Source: Spartobacteria bacterium
Lineage (GTDB): Bacteria; Verrucomicrobiota; Verrucomicrobiia; Chthoniobacterales; Chthoniobacteraceae
Reading direction: 5' to 3'
Assembly (NCBI GenBank): GCA_021324825.1
Contig: JAJPII010000047.1
Coordinates: 1-64,000, forward strand
Length of the DNA: 64,000 bases
This document shows positions 24,585 through 33,596 of this stretch, piece by piece (positions within the stretch are counted from its first letter, which is position 1; every line of letters begins with the position of its first letter). The notes under the pieces were generated by a model. That model worked only from the letters and a program-made list of their open reading frames with translations. It searched no databases and was not told where the DNA came from. A program made the translations under genes and the position numbers.

Positions 24585-25865
24585 TTAGCGCGGCTTGTAA
24601 TCGAAGTCCCCGCAGTCGAAGGACATCATGTTTCCAAGGCGGCCGGCCTTGAATTCCTCGACGACGGCGCCGTCGCTTTGGAAGAGAAGGATGCCTTCCG
24701 GCGCGCGCTCGAAGGCCGCCCAGCGCAACCCCGCCGTCTCGGTAAGATGCCGCAACGGCAACCCGTCGGGCGTCTGGAGAAAGCTGCCCGCCTTGTCGAC
24801 CGCGACGCCGGCCTGCAAAACGGGGGTCTGATCGGCGTTGAGGGGATTGGGCGGCAGCGGCAGCTTGATCTTTTCCTGCGGGGCGAAGAGTTTGCCGTCC
24901 GGCCCTTTCAACTGGTCTTTGACATCCCCAAGCCGGTCGCTGAACAGGATCGTTTTTTCGAAAATGATCTTCCAGGTGGAGACGCCCGACGCCCCCGCGC
25001 CGGCGGCAAGCGCAAGGCCGCGGACGCGCTGCTCCTTTTCATCCTGTTCCAACAGGAAGACTTCGTCGGCGGTGGCGGATGCGCGGATTTTGACCGGGGG
25101 CGGCTCTCCGGGCTTGATCGCGAGGTGGCGGCGAAATTCGCCCGCGAGCGTGTATTCGCGCACATCCACGTTCCCCGCGTCGCGGACGATGACCCACAGA
25201 TTCCGGTCATTGCCCGCGGAGACATCGAGCGCCTGGCTGGAGCCGGACAGGAAAGGGAGGGCGGGCTGCCGCGCCTGCGCGGGCGGGGAATCGCCGCCGG
25301 GCGTTCCGTTCGCCGCGTCGTAACGCTTGCCGGAGACGAGAATCGAGGTTCCATCCAGAGATACGCCCTGCCCGTCGATCCCTTCGGGCAGCGGCGTCGT
25401 CCACACGATTTTCCCCGCGGCGGCGCACCGGAAGAGAACGGCCTTCCCGCCCGCTTCCGCCGTGAGCGCGAGATCGCCTTCCGGCAGCACGCACATGTCC
25501 CGGATGCGGCGCACGCGGATGGGGGCGTCCTCGGAAATCCAGTCGTTGAAATGGAACGCCACGCCTTCCACCTGGAATTCGCCCACGGTGTACCCGCGCC
25601 CGGAATATTTGCCCGGGGCCGCCTGTGCGCCGGAATCGTTCTTCCCGTCCCAGCTTGTTATGAGGCCGTTGACGCCGACCTTGAAGTCCGAGACAGGCGC
25701 TTCGCGATGCAGGACTCGCACCAGCTTCCCCTTCGCATCGTAGACGCCGAGGCTGATGGTTCCATCCATCGGCGGAGGCGCGAACTCGATGCGGACGGCT
25801 TCCTGCGCCGCGGCCATCCGCAACAGGCAGGCGAGGAAAACGGCCGCGCGCAGCCCGCTACGCAT
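24585..25865 (-). CDS. Secreted protein with FlgD-like Ig domain and beta-propeller-like repeats
   Basis: 426 residues with a signal peptide (FLACLLRMAAAQ). Residues about 25-100 look like a FlgD-type Ig module (TISLGVYDAKGKLVRVL, then WDGKNDSGAQAAPGKYSGRG), a fold found at the end of many secreted Bacteroidota and Verrucomicrobia proteins. The rest consists of beta-strand pairs with D-G turns (VLPEGDLALTAEAGGKAVLF), suggesting a partial propeller. No enzyme motif is seen. It starts 8 bases inside the upstream GH57 gene, so the two are co-transcribed. Function unknown. Confidence 0.6.
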   Translation of the reverse strand: MRSGLRAAVFLACLLRMAAAQEAVRIEFAPPPMDGTISLGVYDAKGKLVRVLHREAPVSDFKVGVNGLITSWDGKNDSGAQAAPGKYSGRGYTVGEFQVEGVAFHFNDWISEDAPIRVRRIRDMCVLPEGDLALTAEAGGKAVLFRCAAAGKIVWTTPLPEGIDGQGVSLDGTSILVSGKRYDAANGTPGGDSPPAQARQPALPFLSGSSQALDVSAGNDRNLWVIVRDAGNVDVREYTLAGEFRRHLAIKPGEPPPVKIRASATADEVFLLEQDEKEQRVRGLALAAGAGASGVSTWKIIFEKTILFSDRLGDVKDQLKGPDGKLFAPQEKIKLPLPPNPLNADQTPVLQAGVAVDKAGSFLQTPDGLPLRHLTETAGLRWAAFERAPEGILLFQSDGAVVEEFKAGRLGNMMSFDCGDFDYKPR

Positions 25866-27441
25866 AGTACCGCCAGTTGAGATTGGGGAAAATATTGTCG
25901 CGCCACTCGCAGTTTTTCAGGAATTCCTCGTCGATGCGCCCCGCGTTAAGCTGTTCATAAAGGCGGGTAAAACGAAGGATGTGGTCGGTGGTGCGCTTCT
26001 TCGCGTAGCCGGAGGCGGTGCCCGTCTTCATGAGGAACGCCCAGTCGCTCGATTGCGCCAGGAGCAACTCGCGCGCGAGCTGCCGCAGCGCGCGGTCGAT
26101 CTGCCCGGGAGGATCGACGGCGTGCGCGCGGGCCATTTCCGTCATGCGCCGCGCGGCGGTGTGGAGATGCGGATAAATCCAGGAGTTGCTCTCATCGAGC
26201 CAGACTTCCCAGTAGCCCTTGTGACCCCAGCTCGACGCGGAGGGAACGATCATTTGCAGGGTGATGTGTTCCGCCAGATACCGGGTCGGTGTGGTGAGCT
26301 CGAATTCCTGCTGGTCGTAAACCGCCTTGCGGATGAAGAGGTTCAGAAACTCCGGCCCCTCGAACCACCAATGGCCGAACAGTTCCGCATCGAACGGGCT
26401 GACGACGATCGGGTCGATATTGATCGTGCGGCGCAGATGCTCGATCTGTTTCATGCGGTTGAACATGAAGTTGCCCGCATGGGCGTCGGCCGCGCCCATC
26501 GCCCAGCCGCGGTTGTACAGGTCTTTGTCGTGCGTGCGGCCCGTGATGCGGTGGTATTTGATGCCTGTGAACTTCCGCACGCCGTCGGCGGCGAGAAACG
26601 GCTTGAGATATTGTTGCGAAAGGTCGAAGCCGATGTCGCGGTAGAAATCCCTGTAGGCGGGGTCGCCGGGATACCCTTCCTCGGCGCTCCAGACCTGGCG
26701 GCTGGAATCCCGGTCGCGGGAGAAAACGGCGGGGCCGCTCGGCGTGTAGCAAGGGGCGTAAATGGCGTAGCGGGGCCGCGGGTTCCCAAACATCAGCCCG
26801 TGGGAATCGAGGACGAACCATCGGATATTCGCCTCCCTCAGAACGTCCTCCACCCCGGAGGCGTATCCGCATTCGGGCAGCCAGATGCCGGAGGGGTCCA
26901 TGCCGAAGCATTCCCTGTGGTAATCGCGCGCGATGAATATCTGCGCGCGGACGGATTCCGGGAAGCTCTGCATGAGCGGGAGGAACCCGTGGGTCGCGCC
27001 GCAGGTGATGATCTCCAGCACGCCCTGGCGCTGCAAGGCGGCGAAGGCGGAGAGGAGATCGCGCTTCCAGACATCGATATAAAGGCGGCGGCATTCTGTG
27101 AAGCGGCCCAGGTACATGCCGGCGAGTTCGTGGAGCCGGGGCTGGTCGCGGGTGCGTTCGCGTTCCTGTTCGGCGAGGCGGATGGCGCGCTCGATGTAGC
27201 GCACGTAGCGGTCCTGCAACAGCGGATCGCGCAGCATCGAGCAGAGCGGCGGCGTCAGCGACATGGCGACGCGGAAGTTCACCCCGTCCTCGACCAGCTT
27301 CCCAAATACCTGGAGCAGCGGTATGTAGGTTTCCGTGATGGCTTCGTACAGCCAGTCTTCCTCAAGGAACTCCTCGTATTCGGGGTGGCGCACATAAGGA
27401 AGGTGCGCGTGCAAAATGAGAGCGAGGTAACCCTTGGACAT
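25858..27441 (-). CDS. GH57 glycogen branching enzyme (1,4-alpha-glucan branching protein)
   Basis: 527 residues. GH57 branching enzymes cut an alpha-1,4 chain and rejoin it by an alpha-1,6 bond, making branched glycogen in the cytoplasm. The five GH57 regions can be seen: HAHLPYVRHPE at residue 11, the region around EIITCGATHGFLP, the nucleophile Glu in GIWLPECGYASG, the acid/base Asp in VSPFDAELFGHWWFEGPEF, and SSWGHKGYWEVWLDESN followed by the DUF1957 C-terminal helical domain. Length fits the Thermus/Thermococcus branching enzymes. No signal peptide. It is divergent from transketolase with 113 bases between the starts. Confidence 0.92.
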   Translation of the reverse strand: MSKGYLALILHAHLPYVRHPEYEEFLEEDWLYEAITETYIPLLQVFGKLVEDGVNFRVAMSLTPPLCSMLRDPLLQDRYVRYIERAIRLAEQERERTRDQPRLHELAGMYLGRFTECRRLYIDVWKRDLLSAFAALQRQGVLEIITCGATHGFLPLMQSFPESVRAQIFIARDYHRECFGMDPSGIWLPECGYASGVEDVLREANIRWFVLDSHGLMFGNPRPRYAIYAPCYTPSGPAVFSRDRDSSRQVWSAEEGYPGDPAYRDFYRDIGFDLSQQYLKPFLAADGVRKFTGIKYHRITGRTHDKDLYNRGWAMGAADAHAGNFMFNRMKQIEHLRRTINIDPIVVSPFDAELFGHWWFEGPEFLNLFIRKAVYDQQEFELTTPTRYLAEHITLQMIVPSASSWGHKGYWEVWLDESNSWIYPHLHTAARRMTEMARAHAVDPPGQIDRALRQLARELLLAQSSDWAFLMKTGTASGYAKKRTTDHILRFTRLYEQLNAGRIDEEFLKNCEWRDNIFPNLNWRYYA

Positions 27442-27554
27442 GAGGGTAGAAGGTGTATATGCACCAGCCCGTTGTCCAGCGGAAGGTTTAAATTCGCCTT
27501 CTTGACTTGGCGCTCCAAAACCCTACTCTTTTACTCCCTGTCCAAAAACCTCCT

Positions 27555-29546
27555 ATGAATATGAAACTCGACATTCTTTCACGCGCCGCCACCGAAGCCC
27601 GCGGCCTTGCCATGGACGCCGTCTATGTCTCGAAGTCCGGCCATCTCGGCCTACCCCTCGGCTGCGCGGAGATCGGCGCGGTGCTTTACGGCCACGCCCT
27701 CCGGCATAACCCGGATCGGCCGGATTGGCTGAATCGCGACCGGTTCGTTCTCTCCGCCGGGCACGGGAGCATGTTCCTCTACGCGTGGCTGCATCTCTCC
27801 GGCTACAAATTACCCATCGAGCAGGTCAAGGCGTTCCGCCAGCTTGGAAGCCACACCCCGGGCCATCCCGAGCATTTTGAAACGCCGGGCGTCGAGGCGA
27901 CGACCGGGCCGCTCGGGCAGGGAATCGGCAACGCCGTCGGCTACGCGGCTTCGCAGAAAATGGCGGCGGCGCGCTTCAACACGCCGGCGCACACGATTTT
28001 CGACAACCACATTGTCTGCCTCGCGGGCGACGGCTGCATGCAGGAAGGCATCTCCCACGAAGCGGCGAGCTTCGCGGGACACTTCGGGCTGGATAACCTC
28101 ATCCTCATCTACGACTGCAACGCCGTGACGCTCGACGCGATGGCCAGCGTGACGCAAAGCGAGGACACGGGCAAACGATTCGAGGCCTACGGCTTTGACG
28201 TGCTCCACGTGGACGGGAACGACATGGTCGCCTTCCTGGAGACGTTCAACCGGGCTAAGAACGCCACAGGCGGCAAACCGCAGTTGATCATCGCCAAGAC
28301 GCTCATCGGAAAAGGCATTCCCGAGATCGCGGGCACGAACAAGGCCCACGGCGAGGCCGGAGTGAAGTTTGTCGACGCCTCCAAAAAGGCCTTGGGCCTG
28401 CCGGAGGAGCGGTTCCATGTTTCGGACGAAACATACGCCTACTTCGCCGAGCACAAGAAAGCGCTCGCCGCGGAATACGACAAATGGAAGAGCGTCTACG
28501 AGGATTGGAAGACGGAGAACCCCGACAAGGCAAAGATGCTCGCGGACGGCCTGGAGAATAAAATCCCGTCCGATCTCCTCGACAGGATTCCGGCCTTCGA
28601 TCCCGCGCAGAAGATCGCCACGCGCAAGGCGGGCAGCGATGTCCTCCAGCCGATCTGCGATGCGCTCCCGCTCCTGATAAGCGGCAGCGCCGACCTGCAC
28701 GGCTCGACCTTGAACTACATCAAGAACGGCAATAATTTCACCCGGGAGGACCCCTCCGGGCGCAACATCCACTTCGGTATTCGCGAACACGGCATGGCGG
28801 CGATCCTCAACGGCTTCGCCTACGACAGGATATTCCGGCCTTCGGGCGCGACGTTCCTCGTCTTTTCGGACTACGCGCGTCCGTCCATCCGCCTCGCGGC
28901 GCTCTCCAGCCTGCCGGTGCTCTATATCTTCACGCACGACTCCGTCGGCGTCGGCGAGGATGGCCCCACCCATGAACCGGTGGAAACCGTCAGTTCGCTG
29001 AGGCTCATCCCCAACCTCGATGTCATCCGCCCCGCGGACCCGGAGGAGACGGCGGGCGCTTTCGCCGCCTCCATGGAACGGACCGACGGCCCGACGCTTC
29101 TCGCGCTCAGCCGCCAGGCGGTTCCCACTCTCAACCAGATACCCGCTGACGAGCGCCGCAAGGGCGTCTTCCGCGGCGGTTACATCGCCCAGCGCGAGAC
29201 GGGCAAACTCGAAACGATCCTTCTCTCCTGCGGCAGCGAGCTTCAGCACGCCATGGCCGCCGCCCAGCAACTCGGCGGCGGGACGCGCGTCGTCTCGATG
29301 CCCTGCTTCGAGCGCTTCGAACGTCAATCGGCGGCATACCGCGAGGAAGTGCTCCCCGCGGCCTGCAAACGGCGGGTCGCCATCGAAGCGGGCGTTCCGC
29401 AACTCTGGCATTGCTACGTCGGAACCGAAGGGAAAGTGGTCGGCATAAACCGCTTCGGCCTGAGCGGCCCGGGCGACAAGGTTATGGACGCGCTTGGCAT
29501 GAATGCGGCTACCGTTGTCAAAGCGGTGGAATCCATGCCGAGTTGA
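27555..29546 (+). CDS. tkt: Transketolase
   Basis: Transketolase moves two-carbon ketol units in the pentose phosphate pathway, using thiamine diphosphate and a divalent metal. 663 residues is the normal length. The His for proton transfer is in [14 protein letters not shown], the TPP loop is [19 protein letters not shown] near residue 157, and the substrate-binding HTPGHPE and TGPLGQG stretches are present. The Glu that activates the cofactor is in [19 protein letters not shown] 27555 (or 27561) is the family start; the frame is open 48 bases upstream. Its TGA overlaps the TTG start of the APS kinase gene. Confidence 0.95.
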   Translation: MNMKLDILSRAATEARGLAMDAVYVSKSGHLGLPLGCAEIGAVLYGHALRHNPDRPDWLNRDRFVLSAGHGSMFLYAWLHLSGYKLPIEQVKAFRQLGSHTPGHPEHFETPGVEATTGPLGQGIGNAVGYAASQKMAAARFNTPAHTIFDNHIVCLAGDGCMQEGISHEAASFAGHFGLDNLILIYDCNAVTLDAMASVTQSEDTGKRFEAYGFDVLHVDGNDMVAFLETFNRAKNATGGKPQLIIAKTLIGKGIPEIAGTNKAHGEAGVKFVDASKKALGLPEERFHVSDETYAYFAEHKKALAAEYDKWKSVYEDWKTENPDKAKMLADGLENKIPSDLLDRIPAFDPAQKIATRKAGSDVLQPICDALPLLISGSADLHGSTLNYIKNGNNFTREDPSGRNIHFGIREHGMAAILNGFAYDRIFRPSGATFLVFSDYARPSIRLAALSSLPVLYIFTHDSVGVGEDGPTHEPVETVSSLRLIPNLDVIRPADPEETAGAFAASMERTDGPTLLALSRQAVPTLNQIPADERRKGVFRGGYIAQRETGKLETILLSCGSELQHAMAAAQQLGGGTRVVSMPCFERFERQSAAYREEVLPAACKRRVAIEAGVPQLWHCYVGTEGKVVGINRFGLSGPGDKVMDALGMNAATVVKAVESMPS

Positions 29547-30160
29547 AGAGCACAAACATCGTCTGGCATGAAGGGAACGTAACCGCGGCCGACCGCTGGC
29601 GTCGGAACGGACACAAAGGCGCCGTCATCTGGCTTACCGGGCTTTCGGGTTCCGGCAAATCGACCCTGGCCCACGGGCTGGAGAAGGAGCTTTTCCAACG
29701 TTCCTTCCACGCCTATGTGCTGGATGGCGATAACATCCGGCACGGACTGAACGCGAACCTCGGCTTCTCCCCGCGGGATCGCGAGGAGAACATACGCCGC
29801 GTCGCGGAGATGGCGCGGATCATGGCCGATTGCGGCGTCGTCGTCCTGACCGGCTTCATATCGCCCTACCGCAAGGACCGGCGCCGCGCGCGCAGGATCG
29901 CCGGCGGGATCGACTTCGTGGAGGTCTATGTCGACGCGCCCCTCGACGTCTGCGAACAGCGCGACCCGAAGAATCTCTACAAAAAAGCGCGAGCGGGCGA
30001 GATCAAGGATTTCACCGGCATCGACGCGCCGTACGAGACGCCCGAAGCCGCGGAGATAACCGTCCGCACCGACCGGGCGACCGTCGAGGAATCAGTCGCG
30101 TTCATCCTGGAGAAACTTCTCCCGCGGCTGAAGATCGACCGGCTGCCGATAGGTCTGTAG
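29543..30160 (+). CDS. cysC: Adenylylsulfate (APS) kinase
   Basis: CysC phosphorylates adenosine 5'-phosphosulfate to PAPS, the activated sulfate used for reduction or sulfation. 205 residues. Family blocks are [10 protein letters not shown] at the N-terminus, the P-loop GLSGSGKST at 33-41, [33 protein letters not shown], and [13 protein letters not shown] with [20 protein letters not shown], all typical of CysC. The start is read as TTG at 29543, which overlaps the transketolase stop (TTGA); there is no other start near the conserved N-terminus. No sulfate adenylyltransferase gene is in the window. Confidence 0.93.
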   Translation: MKSTNIVWHEGNVTAADRWRRNGHKGAVIWLTGLSGSGKSTLAHGLEKELFQRSFHAYVLDGDNIRHGLNANLGFSPRDREENIRRVAEMARIMADCGVVVLTGFISPYRKDRRRARRIAGGIDFVEVYVDAPLDVCEQRDPKNLYKKARAGEIKDFTGIDAPYETPEAAEITVRTDRATVEESVAFILEKLLPRLKIDRLPIGL

Positions 30161-30189
30161 AGGCGGCTGTGTCAGCCGTCCTCTATGGC
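30157..30189. repeat. Core hairpin of the dispersed repeat, joining two convergent stops
   Basis: GTAGAGGCGGCTG and CAGCCGTCCTCTA form a long stem with a short TGT loop. The left arm contains the TAG stop of cysC (30158-30160) and the right end touches the stop of the convergent acetyltransferase gene. It could act as a bidirectional terminator. Confidence 0.65.
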
Positions 30190-30692
30190 TAAAACGCCCC
30201 TCCGCGCAGGTCGATCCACCCGGCGGGCCAGGGCGTTCCTGTCAGGCATTTGACCATCGGCTGGCCGCGCCAGGGGTTCCATAACGCCTCGTAGCGCAAT
30301 TCGTTTTCGACCAGGTGATAACCGGAATAAATCTCGGGCTTGCCAAACAGGAACGCGAAGGGAATTCCGTGCGCGGGAAGCCATGCGTGGACAGCCGTCA
30401 GCATCTTCCTCGCGAATCCCCTGCCCCGGTATTTCGCGGAAACGCAGACTTCGGCGATCCCTCCGATCCGAATGTCGCCGGAAGCGGACCCGGCGGTCTT
30501 GTCGTGAACCGCGGCGTGCGCCACGAACTCGCCCTTTCCGTCGCAAATGAGCCAGCGGTGCGCGGGCCGCTCCTTCAGATAACGTCTCACCAGGAAAAGC
30601 GGCTCGTGCGGAAAACAGGAAAAGAGAAGCCGGCGCAAAATCGCATCCTCACTCCTTGTGAGGGAAGCGTCTTCCCGGTATTCGACGGTCAT
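30189..30692 (-). CDS. GNAT-family N-acetyltransferase
   Basis: 167 residues with the GNAT fold, which transfers an acetyl group from acetyl-CoA to an amine. The acetyl-CoA loop motif A reads GIAEVCVSAKYRGRGFARKML, matching V-x-x-x-x-R-G-x-G-x-A. A LFGKPEIYSGYHLVENELRY stretch gives the last strands. The substrate is not predictable. The ATG at 30690-30692 overlaps the stop of the aldehyde dehydrogenase gene by one base (TGATG), so translation is likely coupled. A longer open frame upstream has no family similarity. Confidence 0.82.
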   Translation of the reverse strand: MTVEYREDASLTRSEDAILRRLLFSCFPHEPLFLVRRYLKERPAHRWLICDGKGEFVAHAAVHDKTAGSASGDIRIGGIAEVCVSAKYRGRGFARKMLTAVHAWLPAHGIPFAFLFGKPEIYSGYHLVENELRYEALWNPWRGQPMVKCLTGTPWPAGWIDLRGGAF

Positions 30693-32044
30693 CAAGTGAT
30701 TCGCACTGTCTTTATATTGACGAACTCGCGGATGCCCGCCGCGCTCAATTCGCGCCCGTAGCCGGAGTTCTTCACCCCGCCGAAGGGGAGCGCCGGTTCG
30801 GAGGCGACCATTCCGTTGATGAAGACGAGGCCCGCTTCGAGTTCGTCGATGAAGCGCGCCTGCTCCGCGGCGTCTTTCGTCCATGCGCTGGCGCCGAGGC
30901 CAAAAGAAGTGGCGTTCGCAAGCTCGACAGCCTCCCCGATATCCGCGACGCGGAATAGCAGCGCCACCGGCCCAAAGAACTCTTCCTTAAAAGCGGGCGA
31001 GTTTTTCGCGATGTCCGCCAGAACCGTCGCTGCGTAAAAATTCCCGCTTCCTTCCAGCCGCTTGCCTCCGGTAAGGACGCGCGCCCCCGCGGCGACGCTC
31101 TTGTTCACCTGTTCCTCCAATTCTTCCAGGATGCCCGGCGTCGCCAACGGCCCCAGTTCGGTTGTCTCGTCGAGCGGGTCGCCGATTTTCAACGCCTCCA
31201 TCCCCCGGACGAAGGCTCGGGTGAAGTCGTCATAAACCGCTTCGTGGACAATGAATCGCTTCGCCGCGATGCACGATTGCCCGTTGTTGATCGTGCGCGC
31301 CTTGACCGCCGTTTCGACCGCTGCGTCAAACGACGCGGACGGCATGACGATGAACGGATCGCTCCCTCCCAGTTCGAGGACGGATTTCTTGATATGCCTG
31401 CCCGCCGCGCTCCCCACACGCCTGCCCGCCCCCTCGCTGCCGGTGAGCGTCACCGCCTTTACGCGCGGATCGGCTATAAGGCCTTCCACGCGTTCCGAGC
31501 CGATGAGCAAGGTCTGGAAAACGCCTTCCGAAAAACCCGCGCGCCGGAAGATTTCTTCCAGGGCCAGCGCGCATTGCGGCACATTCGAGGCGTGCTTGAG
31601 CAGGCCGACGTTGCCGGCCATGAGCGCGGGCGCCGCGAACCGGATAACCTGCCAGAACGGGAAATTCCACGGCATGACCGCCAGCACCGGCCCCAGCGGC
31701 TGGAAGTGAATGGAGCCGCCGCCCTGCACGTTTTCCACGGCGAGAAAACGTTCCCCGTTCGCGGCGTAGAAACGGCAACCCTCCGCGCACTTCTTCGCTT
31801 CCGCAATGGCCGCCTTGATCGGCTTTCCCATCTCCAAAGTCATGATGCGCCCGAACGCTTCCTGCTCGGCCTCGAGGATTTCCGCCGCGCGGAGCAGCAA
31901 CCGGGCGCGTTCGGAATAGGCCGTCTTCCGATATGTGCGAAACGCCCGTTCGGCCAGGGCCAGCTTCTCCTCCAGCGCCGCATCCGGGAGGGCTTCGAAG
32001 GAGCATATTTTTTTGCCGCTGACTGGATTGACGCTTTCGATCAT
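30692..32044 (-). CDS. NAD(P)-dependent aldehyde dehydrogenase (succinate-semialdehyde type)
   Basis: 450 residues. It oxidises an aldehyde, possibly succinate semialdehyde, to its acid. ALDH superfamily motifs are intact: cofactor-binding PWNFPFWQVIRFAAPAL, TGSEGAGRRVG, catalytic Glu in LELGGSDPF, nucleophile Cys in NNGQSCIAAKRF, and the C-terminal LPFGGVKNSGYGREL. The short length and MNPVSG-like N-terminus (ESVNPVSGKKI) match the GabD-like/YneI (Sad) subgroup. The start codon is only 20 bases from the divergent yihY start, so its promoter must lie inside or against that gene. Confidence 0.9.
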   Translation of the reverse strand: MIESVNPVSGKKICSFEALPDAALEEKLALAERAFRTYRKTAYSERARLLLRAAEILEAEQEAFGRIMTLEMGKPIKAAIAEAKKCAEGCRFYAANGERFLAVENVQGGGSIHFQPLGPVLAVMPWNFPFWQVIRFAAPALMAGNVGLLKHASNVPQCALALEEIFRRAGFSEGVFQTLLIGSERVEGLIADPRVKAVTLTGSEGAGRRVGSAAGRHIKKSVLELGGSDPFIVMPSASFDAAVETAVKARTINNGQSCIAAKRFIVHEAVYDDFTRAFVRGMEALKIGDPLDETTELGPLATPGILEELEEQVNKSVAAGARVLTGGKRLEGSGNFYAATVLADIAKNSPAFKEEFFGPVALLFRVADIGEAVELANATSFGLGASAWTKDAAEQARFIDELEAGLVFINGMVASEPALPFGGVKNSGYGRELSAAGIREFVNIKTVRIT

Positions 32045-32064
32045 GCGACCCTCTTTTCGACAAC

Positions 32065-32943
32065 ATGGATAAGATTTGGAAGCTTCTCAAGGGGACGTTT
32101 TCGGAATGGATCGAGGACAATGCGTTCCGCCTCAGCGCGGCGCTCTCGTACTACGCGCTTTTCTCGCTGGCGCCGCTGATTCTCCTCATCCTCGCCATCG
32201 CGGGATTTGTTTTCGGAGAGCAGGCCGCGCGGGGCGACATCGCGAGACAGATTCATGCGCTGGCGGGGCAGCAGGCCGCGGACGCCATCCAGTCGATTGT
32301 GAAAAGCACGGCGCGGAAAACATCGAGCGTCGCGGCCACGGGGGTCGGGCTGGCGGTTCTCCTCTTCGGCGCATCGGGAGTCTTCGGGGAGCTGAAAGCG
32401 GCGCTCAACCTTATCTGGGGCGTGATGCTCAAACCCGCGCCCTGGACGGCGTTGATCCGCGAACGCTTCCTCTCCTTCTCCCTCATCCTGGGCATCGGCT
32501 TCCTGCTTGTCGTCTCTCTCGTGATGAGCGCGGTGATCGCGGGCGTCAGCGCCTATATGGGCAGCAGGCTGCCGCTGCCCGGAGCCGTTTGGCATTGGGC
32601 GGACTTCGTTCTCTCCTTCGGCGTCATCACCGTGCTGTTCGCCATGATTTTCAAAATCCTGCCGAATGTGACCATCCACTGGAACGACGTGGCGATCGGC
32701 GCGCTGGGGACGGCGTTCCTGTTCACCGTCGGCAAATTCCTCATCGGCATTTACCTCGGCACGAGCGGCGTCACCTCCTTCTACGGCGCCGCGGGTTCGG
32801 CCGTCATCATCCTGCTGTGGGTCTATTATTCGAGTTGCATCCTTTTCCTCGGCGCGGAATTCACTAAAGTCTATGCGCGCCTGTACGGCTCGGGCATTGC
32901 GCCGGACAGGCGCGCCATGTGGCTCGCGGGCAAACAACCATGA
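32065..32943 (+). CDS. YihY/BrkB-family inner-membrane protein
   Basis: 292 residues with about six transmembrane helices; segments are around residues 30-50, 90-112, 133-155, 180-200, 213-235 and 245-270. Family signatures are AAALSYYALFSLAPLILLI-like LSAALSYYALFSLAPLI near 25-41, and TSVTSFYGAAGS-like TSGVTSFYGAAGSAVIILLW with YYSSCILFLGAEFTKVYA near the end. The family was once called 'ribonuclease BN', which is not supported; its role is unknown. The stop overlaps the start of the lipoprotein gene (ATGA). Confidence 0.92.
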   Translation: MDKIWKLLKGTFSEWIEDNAFRLSAALSYYALFSLAPLILLILAIAGFVFGEQAARGDIARQIHALAGQQAADAIQSIVKSTARKTSSVAATGVGLAVLLFGASGVFGELKAALNLIWGVMLKPAPWTALIRERFLSFSLILGIGFLLVVSLVMSAVIAGVSAYMGSRLPLPGAVWHWADFVLSFGVITVLFAMIFKILPNVTIHWNDVAIGALGTAFLFTVGKFLIGIYLGTSGVTSFYGAAGSAVIILLWVYYSSCILFLGAEFTKVYARLYGSGIAPDRRAMWLAGKQP

Positions 32944-33581
32944 ATGCAATTCGATTCCTACTATTCGGCGCGCTCCTTGGGCTGGCGGGATGCCTGCCCG
33001 TTTCAAAAAACCCGCTTTCGGCTCCCGAAGACGCGACGGCGGACGCCCGCCTGGCTGGCGTCTGGTACGGGAAGTCCGGCGAAGACACGGTCTATCTTCA
33101 CTTCGTGGCGGGCAAAGCCGCGGCGATGGACGCCGTCGAGGTCGATCACGGGGGAAACGGCGACGCGCATGCGACCATCTACACCGTGTTCCCCACCGTG
33201 ATCGAAGGCGGGCATTACCTGAATATCCGGGACAAGAAAGCGACCGATAAGCTGTACTACCTCGCGCGGTACCACATGGGAAAGAGCGGCGAGATGAGCA
33301 TCTGGCTCATGTCGGAGAAAGCGGCGGCCCGGGCGATCAAGGCCGAAAAACTGACCGGCAAAATAAAAACGAAGAACTTGCCGAGCGGCAGCCTGGACCG
33401 CGACATAACCCTCACCTCGTCCACCGAAGAACTGGCGGCCTACGTCCGCAAAGGCGACCCGGAACTGATATTCAGCGAAAAATTCGGGACATTCAAAAAG
33501 CTCGCGTTGCCAGCCCTGCCGGACTCCGAGAGCACCCCGGCTCCCAGTCCCAAGCACACCAGGCGGAAAAAGAAGGCATGA
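32940..33581 (+). CDS. Predicted lipoprotein
   Basis: 213 residues. The N-terminus MNAIRFLLFGALLGLAGCLP is a lipoprotein signal with the lipobox LAGC, so the mature protein begins at Cys18 and is anchored in a membrane. The middle is beta-rich (GVWYGKSGEDTVYLHF, GHYLNIRDKKATDKLYYLARY) and the last 25 residues are Pro, Ser and Lys-rich. No known domain is recognised. It starts by a four-base overlap with yihY and is convergent with the Dop/PafA gene (15 bases between stops). Confidence 0.75.
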   Translation: MNAIRFLLFGALLGLAGCLPVSKNPLSAPEDATADARLAGVWYGKSGEDTVYLHFVAGKAAAMDAVEVDHGGNGDAHATIYTVFPTVIEGGHYLNIRDKKATDKLYYLARYHMGKSGEMSIWLMSEKAAARAIKAEKLTGKIKTKNLPSGSLDRDITLTSSTEELAAYVRKGDPELIFSEKFGTFKKLALPALPDSESTPAPSPKHTRRKKKA

Positions 33582-33596
33582 GTAAAACTAATCGGA

